Shown: one piece after another, positions 60,663 to 64,000 of the stretch
How the letters are laid out: each line of letters begins with the position of its first letter
How positions within the stretch are numbered: the first letter of the stretch is position 1
Position numbers and translations under genes: made by a program
From: Thermus caldilimi
GTDB taxonomy: Bacteria > Deinococcota > Deinococci > Deinococcales > Thermaceae
NCBI RefSeq assembly: GCF_004684245.1
Contig: NZ_CP038452.1
Location: forward strand, 1,846,796-1,910,795
DNA length: 64,000 nt
Reading direction: 5' to 3'
The notes under the pieces: model-generated
The model's database searches: none
What the model was told of the DNA's origin: nothing
What the model saw: only the letters and a program-made list of their open reading frames with translations

Positions 60663-61685
60663 TCAGCATAGGACCACCCCTCCTTCCACCCAGCATACCG
60701 GTACCCCCTCCGGGGCCCAAAGCCCCGCCAGAATGGCCTGGGGTAGGGTGCGGGTATAGGCCAGAACCGCCTGCCGTTTGCCCTCGTCCAGCTCCTCGCT
60801 CCACTCGTCCACCAGGAGAAGGGGGGCTTCCCCATGGTGCTCAGAGAGCAGGCGGTGCTCGGCCAGGCGCAGGGCCAAGGCCAACCCTTTGGCTTCCCCC
60901 CGGCTTCCAAAGCGGTGGACCGGCCGTCCTGAGAGCAGGAAGACCAGGTCGTCGCGGTGAGGGCCCACCAGGGTCTGCCCCCGGGTCAGTTCCTCCTCCC
61001 TCCGGGCCCTTAGGGCCTCGAGGAAGTCCCCTGGCGCGGTTTCCTCCAGACGAAGCCCCACCTCCCCCGGGGCCAGGCCCCGGTGAACGGATTGGAGTAT
61101 GGGCAAGAACCGCTTTAAGAAGCGCCTTCTGAGGGCCATGATTTCCATGCCGTAACGGGCCAGCTCCTGATCCCATACGGAAAGCCCGTTTCCCCCGGCT
61201 TTCAAAAGGGCGTTACGCTGGCGCAGGACTTTTTCGTAGGCGGAGAGGAGGGTGGCGTAGCGTCGGGAGAAGCGCCCGATCAGGCGGTCTAGAAAGGCCC
61301 GCCTCTCCTCCCGGCTTCCCAGCACCACCTCCACATCCTCAGGCAGGACCAGAACCGAGCCCGGAAGCTCGTGTAGGGCCCTTACGCTCACCGCCTTCTC
61401 GTTCAGCACGATCTCCCTTCCCTCCGGCCTCAGCCGTTGCTCGATCCGGTATAGACCCAGCTCGCTTTCCACCTCCGCCTGCAGCCAGGCTTCCTCCTCC
61501 CCGAAGCGGATCAGATCCGCCAAGGAGGCCCGGACCTCGCCTCCAAGGGCCAGGTGGATGCCGAGGAGGAGGCTGGTCTTCCCCTGGGCGTTCCCTCCCA
61601 CCAGGGCGAAAAGGCCCTGAGGGGGCTGGAAGGCCGAAAAGGCCAGGTTGCGGAAGTTCCTCTGGCGGAAGACGAGGAGCCGCAT
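60663..61685 (-). CDS. recF: DNA recombination/replication protein RecF
   Basis: RecF helps load RecA at single-strand gaps. The 340-residue SMC-like ATPase starts LLVFRQRNFRNLAFSAFQPP, has Walker A VGGNAQGKTSLLLGIHL near residue 29, signature GPHRDDLVFLL near 240 and Walker B LLLVDEWSEELDEGKRQAVL near 293. The operon then continues with the DciA-like gene. Confidence 0.95.
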   Translation of the reverse strand: MRLLVFRQRNFRNLAFSAFQPPQGLFALVGGNAQGKTSLLLGIHLALGGEVRASLADLIRFGEEEAWLQAEVESELGLYRIEQRLRPEGREIVLNEKAVSVRALHELPGSVLVLPEDVEVVLGSREERRAFLDRLIGRFSRRYATLLSAYEKVLRQRNALLKAGGNGLSVWDQELARYGMEIMALRRRFLKRFLPILQSVHRGLAPGEVGLRLEETAPGDFLEALRARREEELTRGQTLVGPHRDDLVFLLSGRPVHRFGSRGEAKGLALALRLAEHRLLSEHHGEAPLLLVDEWSEELDEGKRQAVLAYTRTLPQAILAGLWAPEGVPVCWVEGGVVLC

Positions 61686-62858
61686 CTAGATCCTTGCCTG
61701 GCGGAAGAGGAAGGGAAGGGTGAGGAGGGCCATGAGGAGGAGGGTAGCCCCTAGGAGGTAGGGGGCCTCGGGGGATAGCCGGTAGAGGCCAGTACCCAGA
61801 ACAGGCCCGAGCATCCTACCCAGGGCCTGGGCGGAGGCGTTCAAGCCCGCCACCAGGCCCTGTTCCCCTTCCCCCACGGCCAGGGAGAGGGCGGCGGTAA
61901 CCCCCGGCCCCGCCAGGGCTGCCCCCGCCCCCTGCAGGGCCAGGCCCAAGGCCAAGAGGGGGAAACCTTTGGCCAAAACCAAAAGGAGAAAGCCCAGGAT
62001 GCCCACGGGTAGCCCGAGGAGGAGGAGGGTTCGGGGCGGCCAGGAGAAGCGCCGAACCAGGAAACCCTGGATGAAGACCGCCACAAATCCGTAAAGCACC
62101 AGGGCAAGCCCCACGCTCCTGGCGGTTTCCACCCCCGAGAGCCCAAGGCGGTCTTGGAAGTAGAAGGCGATGGTCTGCTCGAGGGCTACCCCGGAGAGGT
62201 TTAGGGAAAACCCCAGGAGGAGGAGGGGAAAAACCCGTCCATCCCAAGGGGAAATCCGCCCTGCCTCCTGAGCTCCCTGGGGCCTGGATTCCGGCAGGAC
62301 CAGGGCCACAAAGAGGGCGTTGAGGAGGGCGATGCCGGAGGAGAAGAACACCGGGGCCAGGAGGCCAAGCCATGCGGCCAGCCCCGCCCCCAAGGCAGGC
62401 CCCAGGATGACCGCCAGGCCAAAGGCCGCCCCCAGGAGGGCCATGCCCGCGGTGCGGTTTTCCCGCCCCGTGATGTCCGCCACGTAGGCCTGGGCGGTGG
62501 GTAGGGTGGCGGAGCTGAAAGCCCCACCTAGGAGCCGGGCCAGGAGAAGGAGGGGAAAGAGGAGGCCCGCGGGAACCAGACCCCTTTGGCCCAAGAGGGC
62601 AAAGAGGCCAAAGAGGAGGAAACTCACGGCAAAGCCCAGGATGCCCAGGAGGAGGATGGGCTTCCTGCCCTTCTCGCTCAGCCTCCCCCAGACGGGGGAA
62701 AGGAGGAACTGCATGAGGGCGTAGCCGGTGGAAAAAAGGCCCACTTGGACCTCGGTGAGTCCCAGCTCCCGGCCCAAAGGTCCCAGGATGGGGAAGAGGA
62801 TGGAAAGCCCCAGGATGCTGTTGAAAAGGGTCAGGAAAAGGAGGCCTACAGGGGACAT
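61686..62858 (-). CDS. MFS transporter
   Basis: The 390-residue protein has twelve helices and the MFS loop GRLSEKGRKPILLLG after helix 2 (residues 59-73; G-x-L-x-x-x-G-R-K-x). Helix 5 region GAAFGLAVILGPALGAGLAAW resembles the drug:H+ antiporter motif C (GxxxGPxxGG). It may export drugs or metabolites. It abuts recF: its stop codon is followed directly by the recF... frame in the other order, i.e. recF starts 1 bp past it on the same strand. Confidence 0.88.
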   Translation of the reverse strand: MSPVGLLFLTLFNSILGLSILFPILGPLGRELGLTEVQVGLFSTGYALMQFLLSPVWGRLSEKGRKPILLLGILGFAVSFLLFGLFALLGQRGLVPAGLLFPLLLLARLLGGAFSSATLPTAQAYVADITGRENRTAGMALLGAAFGLAVILGPALGAGLAAWLGLLAPVFFSSGIALLNALFVALVLPESRPQGAQEAGRISPWDGRVFPLLLLGFSLNLSGVALEQTIAFYFQDRLGLSGVETARSVGLALVLYGFVAVFIQGFLVRRFSWPPRTLLLLGLPVGILGFLLLVLAKGFPLLALGLALQGAGAALAGPGVTAALSLAVGEGEQGLVAGLNASAQALGRMLGPVLGTGLYRLSPEAPYLLGATLLLMALLTLPFLFRQARI

Positions 62859-62868
62859 GCCCTAGAGT

Positions 62869-63660
62869 TTATCCGAAACGGCCGGTGATGTAGGCCTCGG
62901 TGCGAGGATCCTTGGGTTTGGTGAAGAGGGTTTCCGTGGGGCCGAACTCCACCATCTCCCCGTTGAGGAAGAAGGCGGTGTAGTCGGAAACCCGGGCTGC
63001 CTGTTGCATGTTGTGGGTCACGATGACGATGGTTACCTGCTCCTTCAGGGAGAGGAGAAGGTCCTCTATGGCCTGGGTGGAGATGGGATCCAGGCTGGCG
63101 GTGGGCTCGTCCATAAGCAGGACCTCCGGCTCCACCGCTAGGGCCCGGGCGATGGTGAGGCGTTGTTGCTGTCCTCCGGAGAGACCGCTCGCCGGGGTGC
63201 GCAGGCGATCCTTGACCTCGTCCCACAGGGCAGCGCCCCGCAGGGCCCTTTCCACCGCCTCGTCCAGGCGGCGCTTGTCCCTTATGCCCACCAGCTTGAG
63301 CCCCGCCGCTACGTTGTCGTAGATGGACATGGTGGGGAAGGCCGTGGGTTTTTGGAAGACCATCCCCACCCGCCGCCGTACCAGCACCGGGTCCACCCCG
63401 GGGGCATAGATGTTTTCCCCGTCCAGGAGGACCTCGCCCTCTACCCGGGCAATGGGGGTAAGGTCGTGCATGCGGTTTAGGGCCCTCAGGAAGGTGGTCT
63501 TCCCACACCCAGAAGGACCGATGAGGGCGGTGATCCGGTGGCGGTAGATGGGGAGGTTTACCCCGCCCCCGACCCCCACACCCACCCGGTTTCCGTAGCG
63601 GACTACTAGCCCTTTGGATTCCATGTGGGTGCCCACGGTTTCCTTGGTTTTCGGTAGCAT
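62869..63660 (-). CDS. pstB: Phosphate ABC transporter ATP-binding protein
   Basis: PstB powers high-affinity phosphate uptake. The 263-residue protein has Walker [21 protein letters not shown] near residue 48, signature [16 protein letters not shown] and Walker [21 protein letters not shown], then [21 protein letters not shown], all diagnostic of PstB. It follows pstA directly. Confidence 0.95.
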   Translation of the reverse strand: MLPKTKETVGTHMESKGLVVRYGNRVGVGVGGGVNLPIYRHRITALIGPSGCGKTTFLRALNRMHDLTPIARVEGEVLLDGENIYAPGVDPVLVRRRVGMVFQKPTAFPTMSIYDNVAAGLKLVGIRDKRRLDEAVERALRGAALWDEVKDRLRTPASGLSGGQQQRLTIARALAVEPEVLLMDEPTASLDPISTQAIEDLLLSLKEQVTIVIVTHNMQQAARVSDYTAFFLNGEMVEFGPTETLFTKPKDPRTEAYITGRFG

Positions 63661-64000
63661 CTAGAACCTCCTCCTCGAGGCCCACCGAGCCAGCAGGCTC
63701 GTCAGGGTGATGAGCCCAAAGAGCACCAGCCCCGCAGCCCAGGCCTGGCGGTGCCAGTCCTCGTAGGGGCTGATGGCAAAGGCGAAAAGCCGCAGGGGAA
63801 GGGTGTCCATGGGCTTAAGAGGGTTTAGCTCCAAGAGGGGACTGCCAAAGGCGGTGAAGAGGAGGGGTGCTGCTTCCCCTGCCGCCCGGGCGAAGGCCAG
63901 AAGAACCCCCGTGATGAGCCCGGCCCGGGCCGTGGGCAGGACCAAGGAAAGGATTACCCGCCAGCGGGGAAGCCCCAGGGCCAGGCCGGCTTCACGGATC
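63661..64000 (-). CDS. pstA: Phosphate ABC transporter permease PstA (5' end outside window)
   Basis: The last 113 codons of the frame are inside the window. They read ...IREAGLALGLPRWRVILSLV then LPTARAGLITGVLLAFARAAGEAAPLLFTAFG, the EAA loop of PstA/PstC permeases, and end in a membrane helix (WAAGLVLFGLITLTSLLARWA). It ends immediately before pstB. Confidence 0.9.
   Translation of the reverse strand, partial: IREAGLALGLPRWRVILSLVLPTARAGLITGVLLAFARAAGEAAPLLFTAFGSPLLELNPLKPMDTLPLRLFAFAISPYEDWHRQAWAAGLVLFGLITLTSLLARWASRRRF

Noticed and set aside
60644-60910. N-terminal extension of the DciA-like frame
   Set aside because: It overlaps the end of recF in another frame and is Trp/Pro-rich with no homology.

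Overview
The window is a high-GC, gene-dense bacterial chromosome segment that I assign to the genus Thermus. The DnaE, GroES/GroEL, DnaX, caa3 oxidase (subunits I and III fused), fused heme A/heme O synthase and SpoU/RecF proteins all read like Thermus proteins. Genes overlap by a few bases and many start codons sit 12-14 nt after a -10 box (leaderless mRNAs). The frameshifted old-yellow-enzyme gene most resembles the chromate reductase I remember from T. scotoductus, so a species other than T. thermophilus is likely. Species assignment is from memory of protein sequences, not from a search.

Layout. 1-4.8 kb: two secreted TPR proteins, a TRIC/UPF0126 channel, ispF, an HD hydrolase, a FUN14 protein, asparaginase II and a DUF309 protein. 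4.8-14.9 kb is a tungsten/molybdenum region: tupABC, a MoaD-like protein with a C-terminal extension, a tungsten-type aldehyde ferredoxin oxidoreductase, a PfkB sugar kinase, then a BtuCD-type ABC importer with a methyltransferase and a TSUP permease. The leader of that importer can fold like a Moco riboswitch whose closing helix contains the ribosome binding site. 14.9-21 kb: quinone reductase, HEPN/MNT pair, a broken old yellow enzyme, a zinc-ribbon protein, Nudix, prfA and a ZIP metal transporter with a DtxR-like operator. 21-26.8 kb is a copper-handling region: sco and PCuAC diverge from nosD-nosF-nosL-like-nosL-nosY across a perfect 19-bp inverted repeat, and there is no nosZ in the window.

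26.8-36.4 kb: mazG, two hydrolases, argB, dnaX with its A9 slippage tract, a CsoR/CstR-like repressor, a 2-oxoacid:ferredoxin oxidoreductase pair, a folate cyclo-ligase-like protein and a VapBC module. 36.4-43.5 kb: dnaE interrupted by a 425-residue homing-endonuclease intein, then groEL/groES on the other strand. 43.5-47 kb: a DUF58-MoxR-DUF4129 operon headed by a previously easy-to-miss 43-residue secreted peptide. 47-53 kb: an rRNA/tRNA methyltransferase, a GNAT/acyl-CoA-synthetase fusion, pgi and pckA. 53-58.5 kb: the caa3 cytochrome oxidase locus (ctaA-ctaB fusion, subunit II-cytochrome c fusion, subunit I-III fusion). 58.5-64 kb: an unknown protein, a tRNA-Lys/Glu/Val cluster, a DciA-like protein, recF, an MFS transporter and the end of the pst phosphate operon.

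Two long genes (old yellow enzyme, caa3 subunit I/III) are each broken by what looks like the loss of one G from a seven-G run; I think sequencing error is the simplest reason, with transcriptional slippage as the interesting alternative. The copper genes at 21-26.8 kb and the caa3 locus at 53-58.5 kb probably work together, since Sco and PCuAC load the CuA site found in subunit II. There is no gene-free stretch longer than 300 bases.
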